Assembly: GCA_963377175.1 (NCBI GenBank)
Contig: CAUJNA010002846.1
Span: forward strand, 418,501 to 482,500
Length of the DNA: 64,000 bases
Reading direction: 5' to 3'
Source: Effrenium voratum
Taxonomy: Eukaryota > Sar > Dinophyceae > Suessiales > Symbiodiniaceae
Of the stretch, positions 20,281-29,936 are shown piece by piece. The translations under genes and the position numbers were made by a program. Under the pieces are notes generated by a model, which was not told the DNA's origin, made no database searches, and saw only the letters and a list, made by a program, of their open reading frames with translations. Within the stretch, counting starts at the first letter, position 1. Every line of letters begins with the position of its first letter.

Positions 20281-20420
20281 CTGTGAGTGTGTGTGTGTGT
20301 GTGTTTTGTGGCTTTGTGTCTTTCGTTGTTTCTTTGTTTCTTTGTTTGTTTGTTTGATTGAATATGTCCTTCTTTCGTTATTTATTTCTGCATTTCTTTC
20401 TTTCTTTCTTTCTTTGTAGG
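20281..20420. repeat. Simple repeats (GT)n, (TTTG)n, (TTTC)n
   Basis: Short GT run, then TTTG and TTTC tetramer runs, interrupted. The order (GT, then TTTG/TTTC) is a small version of the large array at 52-54 kb. Confidence 0.85.
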
Positions 20421-20553
20421 AAAGAGCTGTCTTGGGGGGAGTTAAGATATATTCTTCAATATGCCGTTTCGCCCCTGGACAAAATGAGAAATATGTCCAG
20501 TAGTGATAAATGCTCGTTGAAACCCAGGGAGAATAACAACAACAATAACAACA

Positions 20554-20649
20554 TCCCTGAGTGGATTAGTCGAAAAAAACGTTCGAACTTGTTGTTTATC
20601 ACTAAAATGGTCTTCCCAAAAAGTTTAAAGTCCAAACTCAGGAAGTGAG
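20554..20649. mobile_element. Family-B MITE-like element, copy 2
   Basis: TCCCTGAGTGGATTAGTC at the left, ATCACTAAAATGGTCTTCCC in the middle, CTCAGGAAGTGAG at the right. Confidence 0.65.
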
Positions 20650-21497
20650 GTTGGAGTGTTAAACAGGACATCTCAGAACATCCAAGCATTTTGAGGCCAA
20701 CCCATGTTCCTGCACTGACCCAGCGGTCCATTTGAGTGGGGAACCCACCTTCTGAAAAACGGGACTTGATTTGAGAGTGTCCTTTTTTTAGTGTGGTTCT
20801 CCTTTTGGTTTCTCTTAAAGCATACACCAAAGCGGGGTACCACCTAAAAAGGACACAACCATGAACTGCAACAACACACCCAAATGCTTTGTGACGTGGA
20901 ACACTTGTTTGGCCTCAAGACTTGACCAAACAGATAAGACCGCCTGCAACAAGTTATTATGTTGGCTGTTTCAAAGGTGAAATGATGGAAACCCAAACAA
21001 AGGCAAACCGTTCTGTTTTGAGTCAGCTATAGTGGTTTGCATAAAGTTGACACTAGAGAAGGAAAAGTCCCAACACAACAACCAAACCTGAAATACGAAT
21101 ATTGACGCCTGTGTTGTCATAAGTCTGGTAAAGTCCATGTCGTGTTTTTTCGCCCCCATGGAAAAACTGAAAAACCTTTCCAGTAGTGATAGATTCCTTT
21201 TCAAAACCAACAAGGGAAATTTCACAGCATTCATTTAAGCAGATGGAAGTGTTTGGAGAGTACCTTTAAAGCCCAAGTGAACATAGGTGATCTCAACTGG
21301 AAAAATCGATGGGTTTGGCATTTTTCCCTTCGGGGTCTCAGCCCAGATAGGCTCCGGGGTTCCACGAGGTTCTGCGAGGGCTGCGGGGTGGTGCGAGCAC
21401 TAAAAAGAGCACCGAATGCTGTTGGGGATATCACCGGAGCTTATTTGTTTTTGAGTACCAATCCCAGCCAGTGAAACCCATTTAATCAAAAGGGCAC
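20650..21497. other. Host stretch without recognised features
   Basis: Mixed composition, short open frames only, no copies of the named repeat families that I could identify. Confidence 0.25.
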
Positions 21498-21591
21498 CTG
21501 AGTGAATGATAGCGCCAAGCCAAAGGCTCTGAGCGTTCTCCGGATCTGATGCGCCCCGGCCGACTTGCGACTTGCCGCTCGCGATGGGCAC
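21498..21591 (-). CDS. Candidate host exon (minus strand)
   Basis: Minus-strand reading VPIASGKSQVGRGASDPENA then QSLWLGAIIHSG, with G/C-ending codons, between a possible acceptor GCCAGTCAG and a possible donor CTCAG/GTGCCC. The frame enters in phase 0 and leaves after one base. No family recognised. Confidence 0.3.
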
Positions 21592-21671
21592 CTGACTGGC
21601 AGGTTCGATGTCCCAAGCCCAGCAAAGCGATCGACTCGGGACGTCAGGGAAGTGGTTCATAAGCCTGGTTA

Positions 21672-21861
21672 TGCAGTGGTTGCGAAATCCATGCGGGCGT
21701 GGGTCAAAAATAGGAGCCCAACATGGAACCCTGGTAGATGGAAACGATCACTGGAACCTGCGGTCGCCCAGAATCCCTGGAATGGTGCGATTCCCCTGTA
21801 AATACCAACACAGTACGGTTTCCCATGGCAAAGGGGTGCAGGATTTCGTGCGTCCACAGTA
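21672..21861. mobile_element. Family-C MITE-like element (TIR TACTGTGGATGG), interrupted copy
   Basis: Left part GCAGTGGTTGCGAAATCCAT, right part GTGCAGGATTTCGTGCGTCC ACAGTA, with the usual GATTCCCCTGTAAATACCAA centre in reverse. About 60 bp of unrelated sequence (around 21700-21760) enlarges it. Confidence 0.5.
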
Positions 21862-22502
21862 ACGCACTGAACGGAGACTTTCAACGATGGCTTAAGTGGG
21901 TTATAACCATGGTTTTTCCCAACCTACTAAGTACCCGATCGCCCCTTTCAGCATGGAACTTCGAGGAATCAACTCTTGCGGGTTCATTTGCAGGGGTTCT
22001 ACGGTTGATCCATCGTTCTTTTAACAAAAACCGATCGTCGTTTGCCAAGGAAAATCCGGAGTGGTTGGCAACTAACACGGTCTTTTGTGACACTTTTGTG
22101 ACACTTTTGGGTGGTTCCCTTGAAAGTTGGTTCCCTTAAGGGACCAGGGAATGGTTGTCTAAACAATTTTTCCGTATCTCCTTTTTGAAGGGACCAACAT
22201 GAACCAACCCAATGTCCAACAAAGTTGGGCTTTTCCAACTTTGGATTCAAGCAATAAAGTGGCAGGCCCACAAAGACTCTGAGCCGTTTCCTTTGCACAT
22301 GTTCGAACCATCCCAACACAGGCTGTCGGCCACAGATCGAATATTTAGAACGAGATTCCACCCTCCCCAGCCTCCGTTCACTCGAAAAATGGGATGGTCA
22401 TCTTTCCAAAAAAAGTCCGGGGTCATGCCTTTGCTCTTCAAGGGTCATAAGGAGACTCCAGGTATGCCTGGGTTTCCTGGACAGGGCCACAAAGCGTCCG
22501 AA

Positions 22503-22552
22503 CCCTTTATTTACCACTAACCTGGTCCAAACAAGTCCAGCAACTCAGGAAG
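22503..22552. mobile_element. Family-B MITE-like element, right fragment
   Basis: TTACCACTAACCTGGTCC and AACTCAGGAAGTGATAG only. Confidence 0.5.
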
Positions 22553-22689
22553 TGATAGTCCCAACCCCACCCGATCGCGAGGCCCGAAAGGCCCGATCGC
22601 CGAGGTGCCAGGAACCATAGATCTGCCAGGGGGTTGGTCCTAGTCCGATTCGCTCGGAATCAGCTAGGAACCAGTCCTTCGGTCATATA

Positions 22690-22815
22690 AAGGCTTACAC
22701 AAACCTTCACAGCCATGTTGATAGAACCAAGCCGATGTGATTTGGTCAAATTGGTTTGCAACCCAGGGGCCCCTATTAACAGGACGGGTCTACTTAGATG
22801 CAGGTTAGAACCTAG
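22690..22815. repeat. Family-K dispersed repeat, copy 2 (inverted)
   Basis: ATAGAACCAAGCCGATGTGA...TTTGGTCAAATT...AACCCAGGGGCCCCT is the reverse complement of the copy near 15,000. Confidence 0.6.
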
Positions 22816-24150
22816 CTTAGTATCCGGAGTCTCCTTTTGTCAGGACCCTTGTTCTAAAAGTGGGGTCATGACCCCTGATTTTTGGTAGATGACCATCTTT
22901 TAAGGTGGGCATGTGTTTCGTAATTCACAGACCGGTATTATTCAATCTATTATTGTCATTATTATTATTATGATTATTATACCCCTCAACACTCCAAGCC
23001 CTGGGGAAGTTTTCATCTTTTACAGACATATAGCCCATGTCACCCAAACAGTTACGAAAAGTTTTGTGTTTTTTGAGAGGTTATCATTATTTTGTTTTTT
23101 TTTGGGAGGGGATCTTGCCACAGTGCCGGCGCCTTTCCTTGGCCCAGCGCATAGGAAGCTCCGGCAGGGCGGCGTTTTAACTTGGCGGCGCCCGGATACT
23201 TTTTGGGAAGACACCCCCGTCCCACGGCTGCCGGTCGGGCAAATCGACACTTATAGGGTCTTGGGGCTAAGGATAGTGCGAAATAGAGAAGACGCAGCGA
23301 GAGGAGAATGAAGAAGGAACGCAGAAGCGATCCAATTGCGTTCTGTTCCCTAAGCCGTTTAACTCGTCGTGTTTCCTCGCAGCTCAGACATGCAATCATA
23401 ATGACGGTATACTCCCTCCTCACCTACAGATATAGCTTCTGTTGTTCCGTGGCAACGTGGACGGGGGGGTGTTCTCCGCGTATTTCACATGAGGTATTAA
23501 ACCACCGAAAGTTAGTCACTTTTAGCAGGGCTTCGCAGATTTCGCAACCGAGAATCCTGGGGGAAATCCTCATGAGAAAAACAAAAACAAAAAGAAACAT
23601 GCGATGTTCCGCACATACTATGGATGGACAAAACTGCGGCAGTTGGGATGGATGAAATTCGACAAATACGGGTTGAAAAAGCAGTATAAACCACCTACCA
23701 ACTGGTGCGACTTGGATTTTGTCCATCCACAACCACCTTTAGTTGGATGGCTTTTTGGAGGTTTGGCGCGTTGGTGGACTTTCAGAGAATCCACCAGGCT
23801 TGTCCAGCAGAGGCGGGCCACCTGTTTAAACTGAGCAATTCCCGAAACCAAAACCCACTGGAAGGGTTGTGGCAATAGGTGCTTGTTCTTTAAAATATCT
23901 TCGTACAGCCCGCAGCTGGGGTAGCTTCGGTTCCCCTGAAATAGTGGTGTATATCCCATTAAGCTTTTGGGGTGAATTCAGTTTGGTGGAAACCATCTTT
24001 GATTAATCCGACGAACATGGAATTGCACAAAGCCCCTTTCCAAGAGGAAAGTCGTCTTTCTAAAGTCCGAAGTCCGAATGGAATCGGTGGGAGGGGAAGG
24101 GTCAGCGGTCCAGGAACCAAACCAAACTTTGACCCTCGACCGGACCGGGC
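22816..24150. other. Host stretch with weak coding-like islands only
   Basis: Includes an ATT-rich trinucleotide run (about 22940-22985). The minus strand near 23110-23200 reads KLKRRPAGASYALGQGKAPA with G/C-ending codons, but no clear splice edges. A segment near 23490-23545 (TTAAACCACCGAAAGTTAGT...GGCTTCGCAGATTTCGCAAC) is the reverse complement of 15905-15965, so it is a dispersed repeat. Confidence 0.3.
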
Positions 24151-24239
24151 CTGTTGTGGAACCGGCGTTGAGCCTCTTTACCCCGCTTGCCCCGCTTCTT
24201 GGGACGCTCGTGCTCGTCGTGGCAGAACTTGCATTCTAC
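24151..24239 (-). CDS. Candidate exon of a host CCCH-type zinc-finger protein (minus strand)
   Basis: The minus strand reads VECKFCHDEHERPKKRG followed by KRGKEAQRR. The CxFCH ending plus a basic Lys/Arg tail matches the second half of the CxxC...GxxCxFCH zinc-finger repeats that I know as very abundant in dinoflagellate proteins; the first cysteines would be on another exon. Possible acceptor AGCAGAG directly before GTAGAATGC; the far end may be a GC-type donor (AACAG/GCCCGG) or the frame may run on to the stop near 24102. The plus strand is open too but gives a hydrophobic, Leu-rich reading. The motif is the best host-gene evidence in the window but rests on one short segment. Confidence 0.4.
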
Positions 24240-24489
24240 CTCTGCTCCGTGACTCTCCATGACCCGGAAAAAAAAAAAAAAAAACACTAGTTGGTCATTG
24301 CCCAAAAGAAAAAAACAAAAAGGAGAAAAAAAACGGGTGAAATGGGCAACCTTTTTCCACTGGTCACGGAGACTCTCGGTGGGTCAAAACGTGGTTCTGT
24401 GGAACGTTTCGTTGCCCGGGCGGAGCTTAGAACCTGGGGCTCAGTGATTTTGATTATTTGTTTCGCAACTCTCTGGGATCTAGACAAGC

Positions 24490-24613
24490 CTAGGTCCAGA
24501 TTTGAGAGCTTAGGGTTTAGGTTACCAACCTTTTTCTATTTTGTCTATTTTAGGGGAACCCAAAACCAAAAAAAAAGAAACGGGAGAGAAGGGCACCTAG
24601 CTGGGGGACCTAG
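24490..24613. mobile_element. Family-A MITE-like element, copy 2
   Basis: CTAGGTCCAGATTTGAGAG at the left, CTGGGGGACCTAG at the right, with TTTTGTCTATTTTAGGGGAA in the centre. Contains AGCTTAGGGTTTAGGTTACC, where the usual GAGAGGTTAGAATAAGGGTA has mutated. Confidence 0.8.
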
Positions 24614-24654
24614 AACCATTGCAAGGCTAGGGCACTCTTTGGTTTAAAAGAAGC

Positions 24655-24779
24655 CCTGAGGGTCGATGGATTGTTTTTGGGCACTATCTGGTTGTTTTCC
24701 ATTGGCCCCTGAGTTGAATTGGTCGGGGTGCTCCATTGCTTCGGGTCCGGGTCCGGGGGTGTGCATTGGAGGGGAGTCA
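24655..24779. repeat. Family-F repeat, copy 4 (inverted)
   Basis: GGTCGATGGATTGTTTTTGG...AATTGGTCGGGGTGCTCCAT...GGTGTGCATTGGAGGGGAGT. Confidence 0.6.
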
Positions 24780-24919
24780 GGAAGTCTTAGGGTGAAAGGA
24801 AAACTGACCGTCTTGGAGGCACATCGGCTTCTGATCGGTGTCCGCGAAAAAGTGGGTTGATGGCTATGGGCTTTTCGGTGGTCATGTCGGGACTCATGGT
24901 GGTAGTGGCAGAGCAATGA

Positions 24920-25048
24920 TACTGTGGATGGTTGCGAAATCCGTTCGCAGCACGAAGGGAAACCATGGTTGAAATAATTGTTGGTTGGTATTTGCAGGGG
25001 AATCAACTTTTTCCAGGGTTTCTGAAAGGTGCGATTTCCGGCACAGTA
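24920..25048. mobile_element. Family-C MITE-like element, copy
   Basis: Left TACTGTGGATGGTTGCGAAAT, centre TTGTTGGTTGGTATTTGCAG, right CGATTTCCGGCACAGTA. Flanked by TA at both ends. Confidence 0.65.
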
Positions 25049-25668
25049 TGGGTTTGTCTCACATCGGCTTCTCGGGTTGATTTGGATGGGTACGATGGGT
25101 TTTTTTTCTATGTCGGGCTGCTCGGGAACCCCCAAACAGGTGTCCTGCTGGCTTGCCTTTGACACCAGAAGTTGGTTCCCTCGAAAAGGACACGCCCCAA
25201 AAGAGCTGCCTGGAGTCTCCTTCTGACCCTCAAACAAAAATGGTTGGTCATTACCCAAAAGAAAGATTCGGGTCATGGACCCATTTTTGAAGGGTGGAGA
25301 CAGGTGCAAGTGTTGCTACTCCAAGACGATTACTGGCTTCCCAAGTGCAGGGCCTACATCATAGGTGAGCTTGTTTCACTGGCTAGCAACCAGGTTGTGA
25401 CCCACTCGATGTTGCACCCTCTGGTCCACGTTGCCATGGAATTTGCAAGTGTTACAATAATTCCAAAATTCCTGCAATAAGATTGGGATCCCCAAGAAAA
25501 GGATCTAGACCATGGGATTTGCGAAAAAGTCTGCAGAATCCCACCGAAAAAAGACTAAGTCGCTCCCTTTGAAAGGAAGTGGTTGCCAGGGTTCAAATGA
25601 GTGAGCTCGCCATAGCTCGCCACGCTCTGCAGATGGAATCCACCCGAAAACCCGGGTCCCTTTGAAAG
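25049..25668. other. Host stretch without recognised features
   Basis: Only short fragments such as GGAGTCTCCTTCTGACCCT (about 25211), a string scattered at several places in the window. Confidence 0.25.
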
Positions 25669-25673
25669 GAAAG

Positions 25674-25788
25674 CTAGGTCCTCCAGTTTTGAGAGGTTAG
25701 AATAAGAGTACCAACTTTGTCTGTAGCCTGTTTTAGTAGGGGAACCCTCTCCCCAAAAAGGGTAAAAGGGCACTACTGGGGGACCTAG
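25674..25788. mobile_element. Family-A MITE-like element, copy 3, with 5-bp target duplication
   Basis: Intact ends CTAGGTCCTCCAG and CTGGGGGACCTAG, 115 bp. GAAAG stands directly on both sides (25669-25673 and 25789-25793), the best target-site duplication for this family here. Confidence 0.85.
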
Positions 25789-25878
25789 GAAAGAGATCTG
25801 CCAGGGCCCAAGAGCGTGCCGTGGTTTTGAGGGGACGCCCCAAAATTGATTTCGGCTCTTCCTTGGCCCCAACAAGGC

Positions 25879-25990
25879 CTAAGGGTCGATGGATTGTTTT
25901 TGGGCCCCAAATCTGGTTGTTTTCCATTGGGCCCCTGAGTTGAATTGGTCGGGGTTCTCCATTGGAGGGTCCGGGGGTGTGCATTGGCGG
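25879..25990. repeat. Family-F repeat, copy 5 (inverted)
   Basis: GGTCGATGGATTGTTTTTGG, CCCCTGAGTTGAATTGGTCG, GGTGTGCATTGG; ends 20 bp before a family-H element. Confidence 0.6.
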
Positions 25991-26010
25991 GCCGAAAAAA
26001 GGGCTTTCAT

Positions 26011-26112
26011 GGCTGTGGCTCAAAAAGCCGGTACCAAGATGGAACCCTGGGAAGTGGAAACATGGACCAAAACCTGCGGTTTGCCCCTCCTGCTTAATTT
26101 TGAGCCACACCC
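26011..26112. repeat. Family-H element, copy 1
   Basis: Inverted ends GGCTGTGGCTCAAAA and TTTTGAGCCACACC, about 100 bp, with CCTGCGGTTTG inside. Ten copies in the window share these ends or the GGTCAAAA/TTTTGACC variant. Confidence 0.65.
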
Positions 26113-26397
26113 ACATGTCTTCTTTGAACAGCACCACCCCCGGTTTGCTTCGCCCCCCAGAACGAGGTGAACAAAATCCACAAGAGGAAGCTTTGGAAGC
26201 TCCAAAGCAGGACAAGAACACCACTTTGGGGTTTGGTCCCAATTTGGACACATCCCGTTTTGATTTCGGCCCAAGAAATCCCGTGGATTGGTCCAAACTC
26301 AAAACGTGACTACTCTCCCACCAATTCAAATGGAACCTGACGTTTCGGGGGGTCCTGGCTTGGACCCTGTTCCTTGCAAAGGGATCAGGTTCCATGT

Positions 26398-26496
26398 CTC
26401 ACTTCCCGAGTGGATCGCCCCAACAAAAAGTGCAAACTGCCTTTATGCCAATAAAATGGTCTTCCAAAAAAGTAGAAAGTTCATGAACTCAGGAAG
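26398..26496. mobile_element. Family-B MITE-like element, copy 3
   Basis: CTCACTTCCCGAGTGGAT at the left, CATGAACTCAGGAAG at the right. Confidence 0.65.
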
Positions 26497-26512
26497 CTTT
26501 TCTTTGATGCCG

Positions 26513-26639
26513 AGAGGCTCCAGATGTATTTAGGGCCCTGAAACAGCTAGGTTTTGAGACCGGGTCCCAAACACCTCCGGGGTGTTTAATGGAGGAGTCG
26601 GGTCTTGCATTGAAAGCCCCAGGAGCCTTTGGGTGGGAA
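26513..26639. repeat. Family-J repeat, copy 1
   Basis: About 125 bp nearly identical to 28,248-28,370 (roughly nine differences); begins GAGGCTCCAGATGTATTTAG and ends CCCAGGAGCCT, so the ends GAGGCTCC/GGAGCC are inverted. Confidence 0.75.
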
Positions 26640-26820
26640 AAATCCACAAAAACAAATCCCCCTTTGGCCCTACGCGCCAAGGCTCCCCCGACTTGCAGGC
26701 GCTTGGCTTGTCGGGCCGGTACTTGTTGCAGGGCGTGCAGCGTGGATGGTCTCGGCTGCCCGGGTTCCTTGGCCGAAATCTGGCAACTTCCCACTGGGGA
26801 ACTTGGGTGGATTTGGATTG

Positions 26821-26873
26821 ACACCACTAAACCACAACAAGCAAAAATGTAAAATGCTTCCCAACAACCACCT
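26821..26873. repeat. Family-E element, right fragment
   Basis: ACCACTAAACCACAACAAGC, AAATGTAAAATGCTTCCCAA, CAACCACC. Confidence 0.55.
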
Positions 26874-27295
26874 TGGGAAGGCGGGTTCAGCCCTTCGACT
26901 TCACACCAGGAGCAAACTCATCTGAACGCGGCAACGGGTGATGTTTCAATGGGCTGAAAATTGAGCAGGGACCCCTAAAAAAGGCCAGCTGAGGAGGGAG
27001 GTGTGCCAAAACGCATGATCACCTTGGGCCCAGGACCAAAATTACCTAGATAGCCATGTTGCTGTTTTATTCAGTCACTGTTGCTGGTTTTTTGGGTAAA
27101 GTGCATGGGGAAAAAAAAAACAGCAACTGGCCATCCAGGTGCAAATGTTTCCCATGGCCTCAGTGGGGTCCTGGCGGCTGGTCCGTGGGGGAAAGAAGGA
27201 TTGGCCTCCCCCAAGACTCTCCTCTCCAAACTTACGACGAGCAATGTTGCGAGCTCACCTGGGTGCCCCTTTTTCTTTTGGGGGAGCCCGAAATA
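26874..27295. other. Host stretch without recognised features
   Basis: No open frame longer than about 100 codons and no family copy recognised. Confidence 0.25.
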
Positions 27296-27400
27296 CTCAC
27301 TTGCTGAGTGGATGGCCCAACAAAAGTACCCAAACTTTCTATTTACCACTTCAATGGTCCGAACCCAAAAAGTTTAAACTTCATGCACTCAGGAAGTAAG
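27296..27400. mobile_element. Family-B MITE-like element, copy 4
   Basis: CTCACTTGCTGAGTGGATGG, TTTACCACTTCAATGGTCCG, CACTCAGGAAGTAAG. Confidence 0.7.
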
Positions 27401-27984
27401 AAACTGAGCGGCGTTCCTTTCGGTGTCCCTTCAACTCAGCGAAGCCACGCAGTCCAGTCCGCCCAGTCCGCTTTGGGGGCATCAGATGCTTCAGGCCAGG
27501 CCATTGAAAGGGAAACAGCTGGGCTCAGAGATCATTCCTGCCAGCAAAGCATGCAACCAGGTTGTTCTTTTTGTGGAATTGGGGCTGGTTGATATAAACC
27601 AAAACTGAGGCTGGTTGATAGATGGGGGTTCATGACTGGAACATGATGTAGATCGTGTGGATTGAACATCCAAGTATGATCCCTTGCCCCTGCTTTCCTA
27701 CCCATCCCACGAAAAGGACTCATCTTTTCATTCTGTTCCGGGATGCTTTGTGGATGCCACTCAATCAACCTGGTTGGTTCTCGAAAAGAAGGTAAAGATA
27801 ATGTTGCCCCTTAAACATTTAGAACGTGAGAACATGAGTGCGTCCAACAAATTTTGCTGGTGAAAGAAAAGCCAAAGGGAAACCAACCGTTTTGAGGGGT
27901 CCCCTAAAACCGCCACCAGTGCAACCATGCCGTAAAATCTCTTTTGGTGCAAATACCTCGTTGCCTATATTGAGAACTGAGAAG
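27401..27984. other. Host stretch without recognised features
   Basis: A direct pair AACTGAGGCTGGTTGATA/AATTGGGGCTGGTTGATA near 27578-27625 is the only local repeat noted. Confidence 0.25.
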
Positions 27985-28117
27985 TACTGTGGATGGACAA
28001 AATCCTGCACCACCCAAGAAACAATGGGGAACCATTGTTTGTTGGTATTTACAGAGGAATCATCATTGGCAAGGTTTCTTAGGTGGTGCGAAATGGATTT
28101 CGCAACCATCCACAGTA
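27985..28117. mobile_element. Family-C MITE-like element, best copy, TA target site
   Basis: Reads TACTGTGGATGGACAAAATC...GCACCACC at the left and GGTGGTGCG...CGCAACCATCCACAGTA at the right. With TA counted as target duplication the inverted repeat starts CTGTGGATGG, as in Tc1/mariner-type (Stowaway-like) MITEs. Centre: CCATTGTTTGTTGGTATTTA. Confidence 0.8.
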
Positions 28118-28247
28118 TCACAAATATATTGTGACTGAAACTCCGAGGTGAAGTTTCGACGTATCAGTTGAATCACCCAGGCCATGCTTGGTGCCCTCGG
28201 TGGGGTTACAAATGAGTACCCATGCCTGTTGTTTTTCCTTTTCCCCA

Positions 28248-28370
28248 GAGGCTCCAGATGTATTTAGGGCCCTCAAACAGCTAGGTTTTGAGACCGGGTC
28301 CCAAACACCTGCGGGGTGTCTAATGGAGGGGTCGGGTCTTCCATTGAAAGCCCCAGGAGCCTCTGGGTCG
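28248..28370. repeat. Family-J repeat, copy 2
   Basis: See 26,513; this copy has the cleaner right end CCAGGAGCCTC. Confidence 0.75.
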
Positions 28371-28873
28371 GAGAAAAAAGAAAACACACACTCAGAGAGA
28401 CCTAGGTTTTTGTGTTTTTGTTTTTGGGCGACCCCAAACAAGGTGGCTTTCCTTTTGGCTTCCAATCTAAAACCATCAAGAAAGGGGGAACCTTCAAAAA
28501 CCAACACATCCACATCAGCACAGGTGACATCCCCAACGGCCCCGGAACTGAATCTCCGGAACCCTGAAATATGCTCCAAATCGCGACCAAGCCGACGATC
28601 TGGGCCCATCGACCCCATAGCTTTTCAGCTGGGATATCAAAGGTCATTCAGACCTCTTTCGGAGGGGCCAAACACCACCCCCCATATTCATAAACAAGGG
28701 TTGGTAAAGATCCAGGGTCAATAGTACCTCACAACCCAGGGTAGGATAGGCGCTTCCGAGCACCCGACCCGCAAACGAAACACCCGCACCTGGCCTACGG
28801 GATTGAGCAAAAGGTTCGTAGACATGGGGTGACCATTCGGGAGACCAAACATGATGACTAAATCGCCACATGT
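28371..28873. other. Host stretch, one coding-like island
   Basis: The minus strand near 28560-28630 reads AEKLWGRWAQIVGLVAIWSI after a possible acceptor ATATCCCAG; hydrophobic, perhaps a membrane segment, but unsupported otherwise. Confidence 0.25.
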
Positions 28874-29002
28874 CTAGGGGTTGCTTCCTTGTCCATTCTT
28901 TTCAAGCATCGTTCTTCTCAAAAACCGGATCCGTTTCCCCTGGGTGTTTGATGGTTTCCTGGAAAGATTCGGATCCCTGGAAAGAATGGGGAAGGTACCC
29001 TA
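28874..29002. repeat. Family-I element, copy 2
   Basis: Starts CTAGGGGTTGCTTCCTTGTC and ends GGGGAAGGTACCCTA; inner GGATCCGTTTCCCCTGGGTG and GATTCGGATCCCTGGAAAGA. Confidence 0.7.
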
Positions 29003-29414
29003 CAACATGGGGAAGGTTACCCATGGTCCAATTGTGGGGCCGAAGGAAATATAAATCAACCCCCAAATAGAAACCCAAGAGCTGCTGTTGGACAGTCTGC
29101 ACCAAGGGATCCCTACACCAAAGGCGTACGTATAGTTGATGTTTCAACACAGACACCAAAGACCCACCCTCAAAACCGCTCCAAAAAAACGAGACATAAA
29201 ACATGGTATCATACACATAAAGGTTTCGCCCAAAAACCCCGGGTTTCACCAAGAAATCCTTTTGGGTTTTGTAGCTGTTCCTCCATCTCGAAACAAACAA
29301 ATGTTCCAAGCCAAGGCTCTGGGGCGGAGTGCCTTCTGTGGAGTGCATGGCGCCGTTGAAGGAGCTAAGGCTAGAAACTCTTCGCAGCGAAACGCGTTGT
29401 TTTTCATGTCCTGT
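29003..29414. other. Host stretch without recognised features
   Basis: Short open frames only. Confidence 0.2.
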
Positions 29415-29507
29415 CTCACTTGCGGGGTGCCAGAAGGCCAGAACAAGTACCCAAACTTGTTGTTTACCGTATACCACCAAAATAGTCTTAGGAACTCGGG
29501 GAGTGAG
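29415..29507. mobile_element. Family-B MITE-like element, copy 5
   Basis: CTCACTTGCGGGGTGCC, TTGTTTACC, ACCACCAAAATAGTCTTAGG, AACTCGGGGAGTGAG. Confidence 0.6.
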
Positions 29508-29730
29508 CTAACTACGACCACTACAACTATAACAACATGGTATTGATGCTCCACTCTTAAAGCAGAACCAAAAGCGAAGGGAATCCAGCCGACTTTCGGC
29601 TCCGGCGGCTTCCTACGGCGGACCATCTCGGAAGGGAAGCCATCGGCTGGCGCGCAGGGAGCCGAGACGCCATCGGCGCAATCGCGCGATCTCCCGAGCG
29701 GAGCAAAGGCGCGAATCAGCAGAAGCCATC

Positions 29731-29775
29731 AGGGTTTCTTAGGTGGTGCGAAACGGACTTCGTCCATGCACAGTA
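29731..29775. mobile_element. Family-C MITE-like element, right fragment
   Basis: GGGTTTCTTAGGTGGTGCGAA followed by CTTCGTCCATGCACAGTA. Immediately left lies a GC-rich, open stretch (29570-29730) of unclear nature. Confidence 0.55.
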
Positions 29776-29870
29776 GGAGCCCCGTAGAACCCCGAATATG
29801 AGTTGGCCCCAAAGACCCCCAAAGACCCCAAATAATGACATCGGTCCAAGGGGCTAGGAAATAGGACAAA

Positions 29871-29936
29871 TGGGTATGGGTCAAAATTAAACCAAAGCAA
29901 GGGCAAGCCATTTTGGGTAATTTTTGACCCACAGCC
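29871..29936. repeat. Family-H element, short copy
   Basis: GGGTATGGGTCAAAATTAAAC and CCATTTTGGGTAATTTTTGACCCACAGCC; inverted ends GGGTCAAAA/TTTTGACCC. Confidence 0.55.

Noticed and set aside
21999..22361. Possible reverse-transcriptase fragment (GWFEHVQRKRLR on the minus strand)
   Set aside because: A single short similarity to the GHVQR motif of non-LTR elements with no further RT motifs nearby.
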